DNA from: Rhodanobacter sp.
Lineage (GTDB): Bacteria > Pseudomonadota > Gammaproteobacteria > Xanthomonadales > Rhodanobacteraceae
Assembly: GCA_004298015.1 (NCBI GenBank)
Contig: SCSE01000080.1
Span: 20,980-84,979, forward strand
Length of the DNA: 64,000 bases
Direction: 5' to 3'
The notes under the pieces were generated by a model, which did no database searches, had not been told where the DNA came from, and saw only the letters and a program-made list of their open reading frames with translations. Below, piece after piece: positions 45,438 through 52,313 of the stretch (its first letter is position 1; every line of letters begins with the position of its first letter). A program made the translations under genes and the position numbers.

Positions 45438-46283
45438 ATGGCACTGACGCGACAGGTAATCTCGACATTGCAGGACGATGGCACGGACATCATGGGTCCG
45501 GACATCATGGCGTATCACTACCCCGATTCGAGCATCGTCTCCGGCAGTCTTCTCACCGTGGAGGCCAACCACTTCGCCGTACTCAAATCGCGCGGCGCGG
45601 TGTTGAGCGTCTACGACACTGGGCAATACCCGATCCAGACCCCGGACAAGCCGCTGATGGGTGGGTTCGTGACCGGCTTCTTTGGCGGCTCGTCACCTTG
45701 GCAATACGAGGTTCTGTACGTGAATCGCGCCAAGTTGCTGGTGCGCGCCAAGGGTGTAGCAACCTCGGCGGAAATGGCTGAAATGGTGTATCAGGTGGAT
45801 TACTACATCCATGTGGATACCAAGGAGGACGCGCTGAAACTGATTACGCACATGCCGTTCAGCGGTCACTACATCCAGGCCGACGAGATCGCCAGCTATA
45901 CCGGCCCGGTGGTCGAGCAGGCGATCAATCAGGTGGTGCAGGTCACGCCGATGGAACGGATCAACGAGCACATCCACGAGATCGTGGAACTGGTGAAGGA
46001 GCACATGAGTTCGTTTCTCTCGGTGTTCGGCATCACCTTGAACGACGCGAAAGTGCTGATCCTGCCGAAGGACGACCGCATGCGCGAACTCATTTCGCTG
46101 CGCGCCTTTGGGTTGAGTGAAATCGAGGCGGTGCGCTACTACACCGCGCTCAAGATGGCCGAGCGTGGTCTGGTTTCCGCACCCAACATGGCGGTGGGCG
46201 CGCCGTTCACGATTGGTGGCGCCACGATGGGCACGTACCCCATACCCGACAGTGCCTTGCAGCCAGCCGCGGTCAAGGAGTAA
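45438..46283 (+). CDS. SPFH/Band 7 domain protein (YdjI-like)
   Basis: This 281-aa protein has an SPFH domain (IVSGSLLTVEANHFAVLKSR then LSVYDTGQYPIQTPDKP) and the C-terminal helical SPFH tail with AFGLSEIEAVRYYTALKM. No transmembrane helix is evident, so it may associate with membranes only peripherally, as in the YdjI-type group. SPFH proteins scaffold membrane microdomains. CGAGGGAACGACC precedes the ATG; the frame extending to 45249 is not supported. A coiled-coil gene follows after 58 bp and may encode a partner. Confidence 0.85.
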   Translation: MALTRQVISTLQDDGTDIMGPDIMAYHYPDSSIVSGSLLTVEANHFAVLKSRGAVLSVYDTGQYPIQTPDKPLMGGFVTGFFGGSSPWQYEVLYVNRAKLLVRAKGVATSAEMAEMVYQVDYYIHVDTKEDALKLITHMPFSGHYIQADEIASYTGPVVEQAINQVVQVTPMERINEHIHEIVELVKEHMSSFLSVFGITLNDAKVLILPKDDRMRELISLRAFGLSEIEAVRYYTALKMAERGLVSAPNMAVGAPFTIGGATMGTYPIPDSALQPAAVKE

Positions 46284-46341
46284 ACCATTTCGCACGGATC
46301 GCACATGCACAGGCGATCCGTGCTTCGCTATACGAGGCCGC

Positions 46342-46914
46342 ATGATGGAAATGAAATCGACGGTAAACCCAATCGAAGGCGCGGGCCCGGTAAAGCAGGT
46401 ACTGGCGAACCTGTTTTACGGCTGGGGCTACAACTTCTATCGCAAGGAGAATCAGCAGCGCGCCGATGATTTGCTGATCCGCGCGCGAGTCAGCGAAATG
46501 CTTGGCATGGCACGTACGAGCCTCGCCGCGATGGAGCGCACTTATCGTCAGCAGCACTTGCCGGCGCCTACACGCGAAAAGCCGTTTCCCGATGCTGCGG
46601 CTGTGGCGACCGCGCAGGCGCTGCAGCGCGAACAGCAAGCGCTCGAATCGCTGGAGGTACGCGTGCGCAATGCCGCCGTGCCGGAGATGGACCGGGTAAA
46701 CCAACGGCACCGCAATGAGCGCGAAACCCTGGATCGCCTGGCGGTGGTCGATGGGGATCTCGTGCTGGCCGCGAAAGCGATATCCGATGCCGTCGCGGCC
46801 TTGACCGATCCGGTAGCCGTTGTAGCCAGCGTGCCGGACATTCTGCAGCAATCAGGGGTGGAGTCGTTGCTCACCCAGCGCGCTCAGGTGTTGTCCGCCC
46901 TGGCGTCAAACTAA
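46342..46914 (+). CDS. Coiled-coil protein of unknown function, partner of the SPFH gene
   Basis: This 190-aa soluble protein is mainly helical with heptad-like coiled-coil stretches (SLAAMERTYRQQHLPAP.., AQALQREQQALESLEVRV and NQRHRNERETLDRLAVVDG). No conserved domain is recognised. An N-terminal FYGWGYNFYRKENQQRADD segment is distinctive. It starts at one of two adjacent ATGs (46342, 46345); the upstream in-frame portion from 46117 is a shadow of the SPFH gene. The short spacing suggests a two-gene operon. Confidence 0.72.
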   Translation: MMEMKSTVNPIEGAGPVKQVLANLFYGWGYNFYRKENQQRADDLLIRARVSEMLGMARTSLAAMERTYRQQHLPAPTREKPFPDAAAVATAQALQREQQALESLEVRVRNAAVPEMDRVNQRHRNERETLDRLAVVDGDLVLAAKAISDAVAALTDPVAVVASVPDILQQSGVESLLTQRAQVLSALASN

Positions 46915-46977
46915 GGACTCCACCTCAGATCGGAGGAACGGGGTCGGGTCTTGGGGAACCTGCTCTCTACTCTACCC

Positions 46978-47032
46978 ATGCTTTCCCATGACCCCGTGCT
47001 TTACCGTGCTTTCCCGGACCCCATGCTTTCCC
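46978..47032 (-). repeat. Short degenerate repeats downstream of hicB
   Basis: Four imperfect copies of GGGAAAGCATGGG (minus strand), with variants GGTAAAGCACGG, occur in 55 bp just after the coiled-coil gene and before the hicB end. The neighbouring GTCAGTGTTATTGATTTCGG is of the sort found near REP-type elements. No gene lies between 46915 and 47057. Confidence 0.5.
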
Positions 47033-47057
47033 GAAATCAATAACACTGACCCATTGA

Positions 47058-47270
47058 TCAGGCAGCAATGTCCACGTACTCAACGCGGCTGCTAGGCGGG
47101 GGCACGGGCGCACCATCATCGCGAAGCCCTTCCACGTGGAAAGCGATCGCTTCGCGGATTTGCTGCTCGGCTTCCTCGACGCTGCCGCCAGTGGCCACGC
47201 AACCGGGAAGGTCTGGAACATAGGCGGAGTAGTTGCCTTCAGCCTTTTCAATGACGATTGCGTAGCGCAT
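47058..47270 (-). CDS. hicB: HicB family antitoxin
   Basis: This 70-aa protein has the HicB pseudo-RNase-H fold: MRYAIVIEKAEGNYSAYVPD, then LPGCVATGGSVEEAEQQIRE and AIAFHVEGLRDDG. It should neutralise HicA. No separate DNA-binding domain is present at the C-terminus (ends SSRVEYVDIAA), so it is the short HicB type. It starts 5 bp after the hicA stop, giving the toxin-first order typical of hicAB. Confidence 0.9.
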   Translation of the reverse strand: MRYAIVIEKAEGNYSAYVPDLPGCVATGGSVEEAEQQIREAIAFHVEGLRDDGAPVPPPSSRVEYVDIAA

Positions 47271-47275
47271 GGGAA

Positions 47276-47464
47276 TTACCTCTTGAGACCGGCTTGCTTG
47301 AGGATACTGTTGAGTGTGCCGGGCGCCAAATCGTCGCTCGGCTTGCCAGGAACAGTCACTCGGCCAGACTTGGACGGATGCTTGTACTGGCGATGGCTAC
47401 CGCGAGTCGCGGCGAGGAACCAGCCGTCATCTTGCAGAAGCCGCAGCACTTCACTGACTTTCAT
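47276..47464 (-). CDS. hicA: HicA family mRNA interferase toxin
   Basis: This 62-aa dsRBD-like toxin cleaves mRNA. It has the HicA core MKVSEVLRLLQDDGWFLAA with the catalytic His in TRGSHRQYKHP and the TVPGKPSDDLAPGTLNSIL segment. The start at MKVSEVL matches family length; the frame extends to 47500 with a non-homologous leader. It precedes hicB with a 5-bp gap, so the two are co-translated. Confidence 0.9.
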   Translation of the reverse strand: MKVSEVLRLLQDDGWFLAATRGSHRQYKHPSKSGRVTVPGKPSDDLAPGTLNSILKQAGLKR

Positions 47465-47588
47465 ACGGCCAGCATACCGTGCAGATGGGTTGCGGCCCAA
47501 CGATTAGCAGACCCCGCAGAGCTTGCAGAGCTTGCGCAGAGCTTGGGGTCAGGTCTAGCATCGTAGCATTTCGGTGGAGCGTGCTTAG

Positions 47589-47636
47589 CCGTTGCTCTTG
47601 CCGTTGCTCTTGCCGTTGCTCTTGCCGTTGCTCTTG
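47589..47636. repeat. Four perfect 12-bp tandem repeats
   Basis: CCGTTGCTCTTG occurs four times without interruption at 47589, 47601, 47613 and 47625. The unit is a multiple of three and reads as repeats of QEQR or KSNG in minus-strand frames, but no credible gene contains it. Confidence 0.9.
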
Positions 47637-47760
47637 AACTTCACCCCCTTGTGAGGCGGTGAGCCGTGGACGACAGGCCCGCAGGGGGATCGGCACGATG
47701 CCGGTCCCTTTTCGCCAGCACAGGGATGTGCTGTCGACAAGCCCGGCCGCGGCTCACGGA

Positions 47761-47843
47761 CTTGTTGGGCGCAGCCCGACAAGCGCCGAGGAGGGTGGCC
47801 TCTCTTTTGGTGACTTTTCTCTGGCCACGCAGAGAAAAGCCAC
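47761..47843. repeat. Structured element with two hairpins
   Basis: Two inverted repeats lie here: CTTGTTGGGC with GCCCGACAAG (47761-47783, 9 of 10 pairs) and GTGACTTTTCTCTG with CAGAGAAAAGCCAC (47810-47843, 13 of 14 pairs). The second is the core of a dispersed gammaproteobacterial repeat as I recall it; no search was possible. Confidence 0.5.
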
Positions 47844-48010
47844 TCGCCCTCCGCAGGAGGACGAAACGCTCTTGTTCTTGAAATGCCTCACGTGGCCAAC
47901 AATCAAACCACCATCACCGGAATCTTCCCAATTCGCGCCTGCCACTCCTTCGGCCCGGTCTGGTGCACCGACATGCCCGCCGCAGAACCTTACGGTCAGG
48001 TCCTGTTTCG

Positions 48011-48622
48011 TCACATTTCCGCCCGCGCAATCCGACTGATCGTCGCGTAATGCAGCCCGAAATGTTCACCGATCGCCTTCAATGTATAGGTGCCGCTGGC
48101 GTAGGCCGCGCGAATGGCGCTGTCACGATCGAGCGATCCACGCTCGTATTGCGCCAGCGACTTTTGCACGCGCTGCTTGCGCGGCACCTCCTGTGAAGGC
48201 GCCTGGGTGCGCGCTGCCATCCGCTGCGCGAATTCGTCATCACCGAGGAACAGTTGCTGCTTGTTCTCTGGCAACGACGCCCCGGCACCTTCCGCCACAA
48301 AGCGCGCAAAGGCGCGTCGCGCCACACCACGATCCGCGGAAAGCAGGCCCAGCGTGTCGGCCACGGCCAGCGTGTCCGGCGCCGCCGCCTTGCCCATCAC
48401 TGCCCGGTAGCTGCTCCACCGCCAGTCGGCCGCTGTCTTGCACAGTCGCGCCCGCACGGGGTTCAGCACGATGTAGCGCGACAGCTCCAGCAGATAGCTG
48501 TCCTTGTCGACCAGGATCGCCTTGTAACGACCCTGCAGCACATGGCCGACCCGGCCATGGTGCCGATTGAACGCCTGTGTGTGATGGCTCAGGGGCAGCT
48601 CCATTGTGCCAGCGAAGTTCAT
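48011..48622 (-). pseudogene. REP-associated tyrosine transposase (RAYT), N-terminally truncated
   Basis: This 203-aa ORF is the C-terminal two thirds of a Y1/IS200-like RAYT transposase: HTQAFNRHHGRVGHVLQGRY, KAILVDKDSYLLELSRYIVL and NPVRARLCKTAADWRWSSYR, then a C-terminal helix-turn-helix (KAIGEHFGLHYATISRIARA). The ~90 N-terminal residues with the HUH metal motif of intact RAYTs are absent and the first residues (MNFAGTMELPLSH) do not align. It is therefore probably inactive. Intact RAYTs mobilise REP repeats like those seen in this window. Nothing else is seen in 48623-48826. Confidence 0.8.
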
Positions 48623-48826
48623 TGTGTTACCCCGGACTACCCCTTGCCCCCGGCCGGCGATGATCGCTCATATACTGCCCACCCCGCACCGCACCCTCGA
48701 TCACCGCCTCCTGATCTTTGACCGTCTTCGGCACACCACTTCGCTGACTCAAAAAGCGCTAATCTCGCCAAGGCGTCACGGTCAATACATCCATTTTCAT
48801 CGGCACGGTCCGCGGGGCATATCTGA

Positions 48827-51800
48827 GTGAACTCATGCAGTGGAAAGAATTCGCATTCTTCGGCCGCGCAATTTCCCGCCGGTGGCGGCGCCGCCGGCAC
48901 GATGATGCGAGCTGCCGGATGGACGTCTCCGGCACTGGGTGCGCCGGCCGACTGGACGCCGCCTCTGCGCGCCGTGGTCGAGCTGCTGCTCAACTCGAAA
49001 TTTCCCATGTTCGTGGCGTGGGGTGAGAACCTGGGTTTCGTCTACAACGACGCCTACGCCCCCATCCTCGGCAACAGGCATCCGGACGCGCTGGGCAAGC
49101 CGTTTCGCGAGATATGGCCTGAAATCTGGCCGGACATCAGTCCACTCATCGACTCGGCGATGAAGGGCGATGCGAGCTATCACGAAAATCTGCCGTTGTT
49201 GATGAAGCGCAAGGGCTTCGAGGAACCCACCTGGTTTACCTTTTCGTATTCACCGGTTCGGGACGAGAACGGCGCGGTTGCTGGCATGTTCTGTGCCTGC
49301 ACCGAAACCACAGAGCAAATGCTCGGTGCCCGCCGGCAGCGGTTTCGCTTGGCGCTGGAGGAACGCCTGAGCGGACTGGCCGATGCGCAGGAGATCATGC
49401 ACAGCGCCGCCGAGCTGCTCGGCCAGGAGCTCGCTGCAGATCGCGCCGGCTACGCCGAAGTGATGCCCGAGGGCGAGGTGTTTACCGTCACCCAGGATTG
49501 GTCCCTGGATATCATGCCGAGCCTTGCCGGACGGTACCGGCTTGACGCTTTCGGTACCGCATTGATCGCCGAGCTCCGTGCCGGGCGGGCCGTGACGATC
49601 GACGACACGCTTGCCGATGACCATACCGGAGAGTCCACCGCTGAAGCCTATGACAAGGTTCGTGTCCGGGCCATTATCGCGGCGCCGCTGGTCAAGGACG
49701 GACGCCTCGTCGCAGTCTTTTACGTTCATCAGTCGACCCCACGTCGATGGCGTGAAGAGGAAAAAATGCTCGTGCTCGAGGGTGCCGACCGCACCTGGTC
49801 GGACGTCGAGCGCGCGCGCGCGCAAGCCGCCTTGCGGGAAGGCGAGGACCGGCTTCAACTGGCATTTGCAGCAGCCTCCGCGGTGGGCACCTGGGACTGG
49901 GACATCTCCGCCAACCGCGTGTATGCAGACGCCCGTTTCGCGCGGTTCTATGCCGTCGACCCCAAGGAGGCTGAAAGAGGCATACCGCTCGCCGGGTTCG
50001 TCCAGGGTATCCATCCAGATGATCGTGAAGGGGTAGAACAGGCGATCCAGCAAGCCATCGCCACACGCCAGGAGTATCAGTGTGAATACCGGGTGCGGGA
50101 TTCCGCGGGTGTGGAACGCTGGCTGCTGGCGCGTGGACGTGTCTTTTACGATGCGGCAGGACTTCCGTTGCGGTTCCCCGGCGTCACCGTGGACATCACC
50201 GAAACCAAACGTATCCAGAGTGCACTGCGTGACAGCGAGGAAAGGCTGTCCCGTTCGCTGGATGCAGCGGAAATGGGCGTCTGGGAGCTGAATGTTGCAA
50301 CACAACAAGCCTGGCGATCCGCCCAGCACGATCGAATCTTCGGCTACAACGAGATGCTGGCTGAATGGACCTATCAGAAATTCCTCGATCATGTCTTTCC
50401 GGCGGATCGGCCCGCGGTCGATCAACAGTTCACGAAGGCCATCGAGACGCGAGGCGCCTGGGATTTCGAGTGCCGCATCCTGCGCGCCGATGGGGTCGCC
50501 CGCTGGGTATGGGGCCACGGCAAGGTCGAGACCGATGCCCACAACAACCCTCTGCGAATCAAGGGCATGGTACGTGACATCGATCAACGCAAGCGCCTGG
50601 AAGAAGACCTTCACCGCCTGAATGACACTCTGGAAAACCAGGTCGCCGAACGAACCGCCAAGCTGCAGGCGAGCGAGGCGACGCTCAGGGCGATCTTCGA
50701 AACCAGTCATCAGTACCAGGGCTTTTTGACGCCGGAAGGCATCCTGCTGGATACCAATACGGCCTCCCTGGCCGGCATCCGGGGAACGCTTGCCGACGTC
50801 GTCGGCAAACCTTTCTGGGAGACACCCTGGTTTACCGGCACTCCGGGGATGCCGGAATCGATACGTGAGGCAATTCCCAAGATCGCTGCCGGCGAGACGA
50901 TTCGCCATGAAATTCACCTCAACCTGCCCGAGGGTGGCTGGCGCTGGTTTGATTTCGCCATGCGACCGATTCGCGACAGCCACGGCGAAATTTTCGCGCT
51001 GGTACCCGAGGCGATGGAGACAACCCAGCGCCGCAAGGCCGAGGAGGCACTGCTGCAATCGCAGAAGCTCGAAGCCATGGGTCAACTCACCGGGGGGGTC
51101 GCCCACGATTTCAACAACTTGCTGACCCCGATCATCGGCACCCTCGACCTGTTGAGGGGCCGCGACTGGGGTACCGAACGCGAACAGAGGCTGATCTGCG
51201 GCGCACTGCAATCGGCGGATCGGGCCAAGGCGCTCGTTCAACGGCTGCTGGCCTTTGCCCGTCGCCAACCGTTGAAGCCGATCCCCGTGAACTTTGCGGA
51301 ACTGATCGCCGGCATGAGCGAGCTGCTTTCCAGCACGCTCGGTCCGCAGATCAGCATCGTGCTCAGTGTCGATGAAAACCTCCCACCGGTCAGAGCAGAC
51401 CCCCATCAACTCGAAATGGCCATGCTCAACCTCGCGGTCAATGCACGCGATGCGATGCCGGACGGCGGCATATTGCGGATTTCTGCAGTTCACGAAAGCC
51501 ACGGGCAGGCGAACGATCTCGATCTGGAGCCCGGGGATTTTCTGCTGCTGTCACTTGCCGACACCGGCTTCGGCATGGATAAGTCCACCCTCGCACGAGC
51601 CGTTGAACCGTTCTATTCCACCAAGGGCGTGGGCAAGGGTACGGGACTGGGCTTGTCGATGGCACATGGGCTGGCCGCACAGCTTGGCGGTGCGCTGACG
51701 ATCGCCAGCACCCCGGGTGTCGGCACCGAGGTGAAAATCCGCCTTCCCGTCAGCACCAAACGAGCGCCTGCAGTGGCGGATCCGGCGCAGCGGGGGATTG

Positions 51801-52162
51801 CGGCGGATCTCCAAGGCACGATCCTGCTGGTCGACGACGAGGAACTGGTCCGCTACAACACCGCGGCGATGCTGGTCGAAGCCGGCTTCGACGTGGTCGA
51901 GGTCGCAGGCGCCGAAGAAGCGCTGGGATTGCTCAGCAGCGGGCTTCAGATCGACGCCTTGCTGAGCGACTACCTGATGCCGGGCATGACCGGCTCCGAT
52001 CTGGCACAAATCGTGGCAGCACGCTGGCCCGGCATTCCGGTGCTGATCGCCTCCGGATACACGGAAGCCGAGATGCTGGCGCCGGGTCTCCATCTGCTGG
52101 TCAAACCGTTCCGGCATGCGGAACTCCTGATGGCCTTGCGAACGGTCATGGCCAGGGATTGA
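48827..52162 (+). CDS. Hybrid sensor histidine kinase with PAS-GAF-PAS-PAS-PAS input
   Basis: This 1111-aa cytoplasmic kinase has a PAS-like domain (~45-165, LLLNSKFPMFVAWG and FVYNDAYAPILG), a GAF domain (~170-330), three PAS/PAC modules (~340-460, ~465-590, ~630-750), a HisKA domain with the phospho-acceptor His near 759 (GGVAHDFNNLLTP), a HATPase with NLAVNARDAMPDGG and GKGTGLGLSMAHGL, and a C-terminal receiver whose Asp is near 1047 (ALLSDYLMPGMTGSD). No transmembrane helix is evident, so it senses an internal or light/redox cue. The start is GTG; a later ATG pair near 48902 is possible. The cognate regulator is not adjacent. Confidence 0.92.
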   Translation: MNSCSGKNSHSSAAQFPAGGGAAGTMMRAAGWTSPALGAPADWTPPLRAVVELLLNSKFPMFVAWGENLGFVYNDAYAPILGNRHPDALGKPFREIWPEIWPDISPLIDSAMKGDASYHENLPLLMKRKGFEEPTWFTFSYSPVRDENGAVAGMFCACTETTEQMLGARRQRFRLALEERLSGLADAQEIMHSAAELLGQELAADRAGYAEVMPEGEVFTVTQDWSLDIMPSLAGRYRLDAFGTALIAELRAGRAVTIDDTLADDHTGESTAEAYDKVRVRAIIAAPLVKDGRLVAVFYVHQSTPRRWREEEKMLVLEGADRTWSDVERARAQAALREGEDRLQLAFAAASAVGTWDWDISANRVYADARFARFYAVDPKEAERGIPLAGFVQGIHPDDREGVEQAIQQAIATRQEYQCEYRVRDSAGVERWLLARGRVFYDAAGLPLRFPGVTVDITETKRIQSALRDSEERLSRSLDAAEMGVWELNVATQQAWRSAQHDRIFGYNEMLAEWTYQKFLDHVFPADRPAVDQQFTKAIETRGAWDFECRILRADGVARWVWGHGKVETDAHNNPLRIKGMVRDIDQRKRLEEDLHRLNDTLENQVAERTAKLQASEATLRAIFETSHQYQGFLTPEGILLDTNTASLAGIRGTLADVVGKPFWETPWFTGTPGMPESIREAIPKIAAGETIRHEIHLNLPEGGWRWFDFAMRPIRDSHGEIFALVPEAMETTQRRKAEEALLQSQKLEAMGQLTGGVAHDFNNLLTPIIGTLDLLRGRDWGTEREQRLICGALQSADRAKALVQRLLAFARRQPLKPIPVNFAELIAGMSELLSSTLGPQISIVLSVDENLPPVRADPHQLEMAMLNLAVNARDAMPDGGILRISAVHESHGQANDLDLEPGDFLLLSLADTGFGMDKSTLARAVEPFYSTKGVGKGTGLGLSMAHGLAAQLGGALTIASTPGVGTEVKIRLPVSTKRAPAVADPAQRGIAADLQGTILLVDDEELVRYNTAAMLVEAGFDVVEVAGAEEALGLLSSGLQIDALLSDYLMPGMTGSDLAQIVAARWPGIPVLIASGYTEAEMLAPGLHLLVKPFRHAELLMALRTVMARD

Positions 52163-52239
52163 CGCCGCGCAAACATCCGCGTCTTGACCATCCCGTAGCA
52201 CGCACCTGACCTTACGCTGACCGTTCCGGGCGATCTTTA

Positions 52240-52268
52240 TTGAGCCTTTCACCACGCATTGGTTAAGC
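52240..52268 (+). promoter_or_regulatory. Candidate sigma-70 promoter of the glucan synthase gene
   Basis: TTGAGC (52240-52245) and TTAAGC (52263-52268) are separated by exactly 17 bp, with the -10 box inside TTGGTTAAGCT. The identical 11-mer occurs at 55010-55020 upstream of tamA, at a similar distance from the start. The -35 box matches TTGACA at four of six positions. Confidence 0.4.
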
Positions 52269-52313
52269 TCCCCGAGCTTTGTCGCCTGTAGCACAGGCTC
52301 CCCGGGAATTTCC

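Larger units (their letters stand above)
47465..48010. other. Intergenic region rich in structured repeats
   Basis: No gene is credible in these 546 bp. The stretch holds the hicAB promoter end, short AGAGCTTG direct repeats near 47520, four perfect 12-bp tandem copies (47589-47636) and two hairpins: CTTGTTGGGC/GCCCGACAAG at 47761-47783 and a 14-bp imperfect stem at 47810-47843. Translation of 47760-47880 gives a peptide resembling spurious ORF products recalled from many xanthomonads, consistent with a dispersed repeat. Confidence 0.55.

Noticed and set aside
47589..47636. Possible CRISPR array
   Set aside because: The 12-bp units are directly adjacent with no spacers, so it is a plain tandem repeat.
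48623..48826. Possible missing N-terminus of the RAYT gene
   Set aside because: No HUH motif or alignable segment could be found in any minus-strand frame here.
49250..51502. Minus-strand ORF (about 750 codons) opposite the hybrid histidine kinase
   Set aside because: The plus-strand gene shows all kinase and receiver motifs; the antisense ORF has none.
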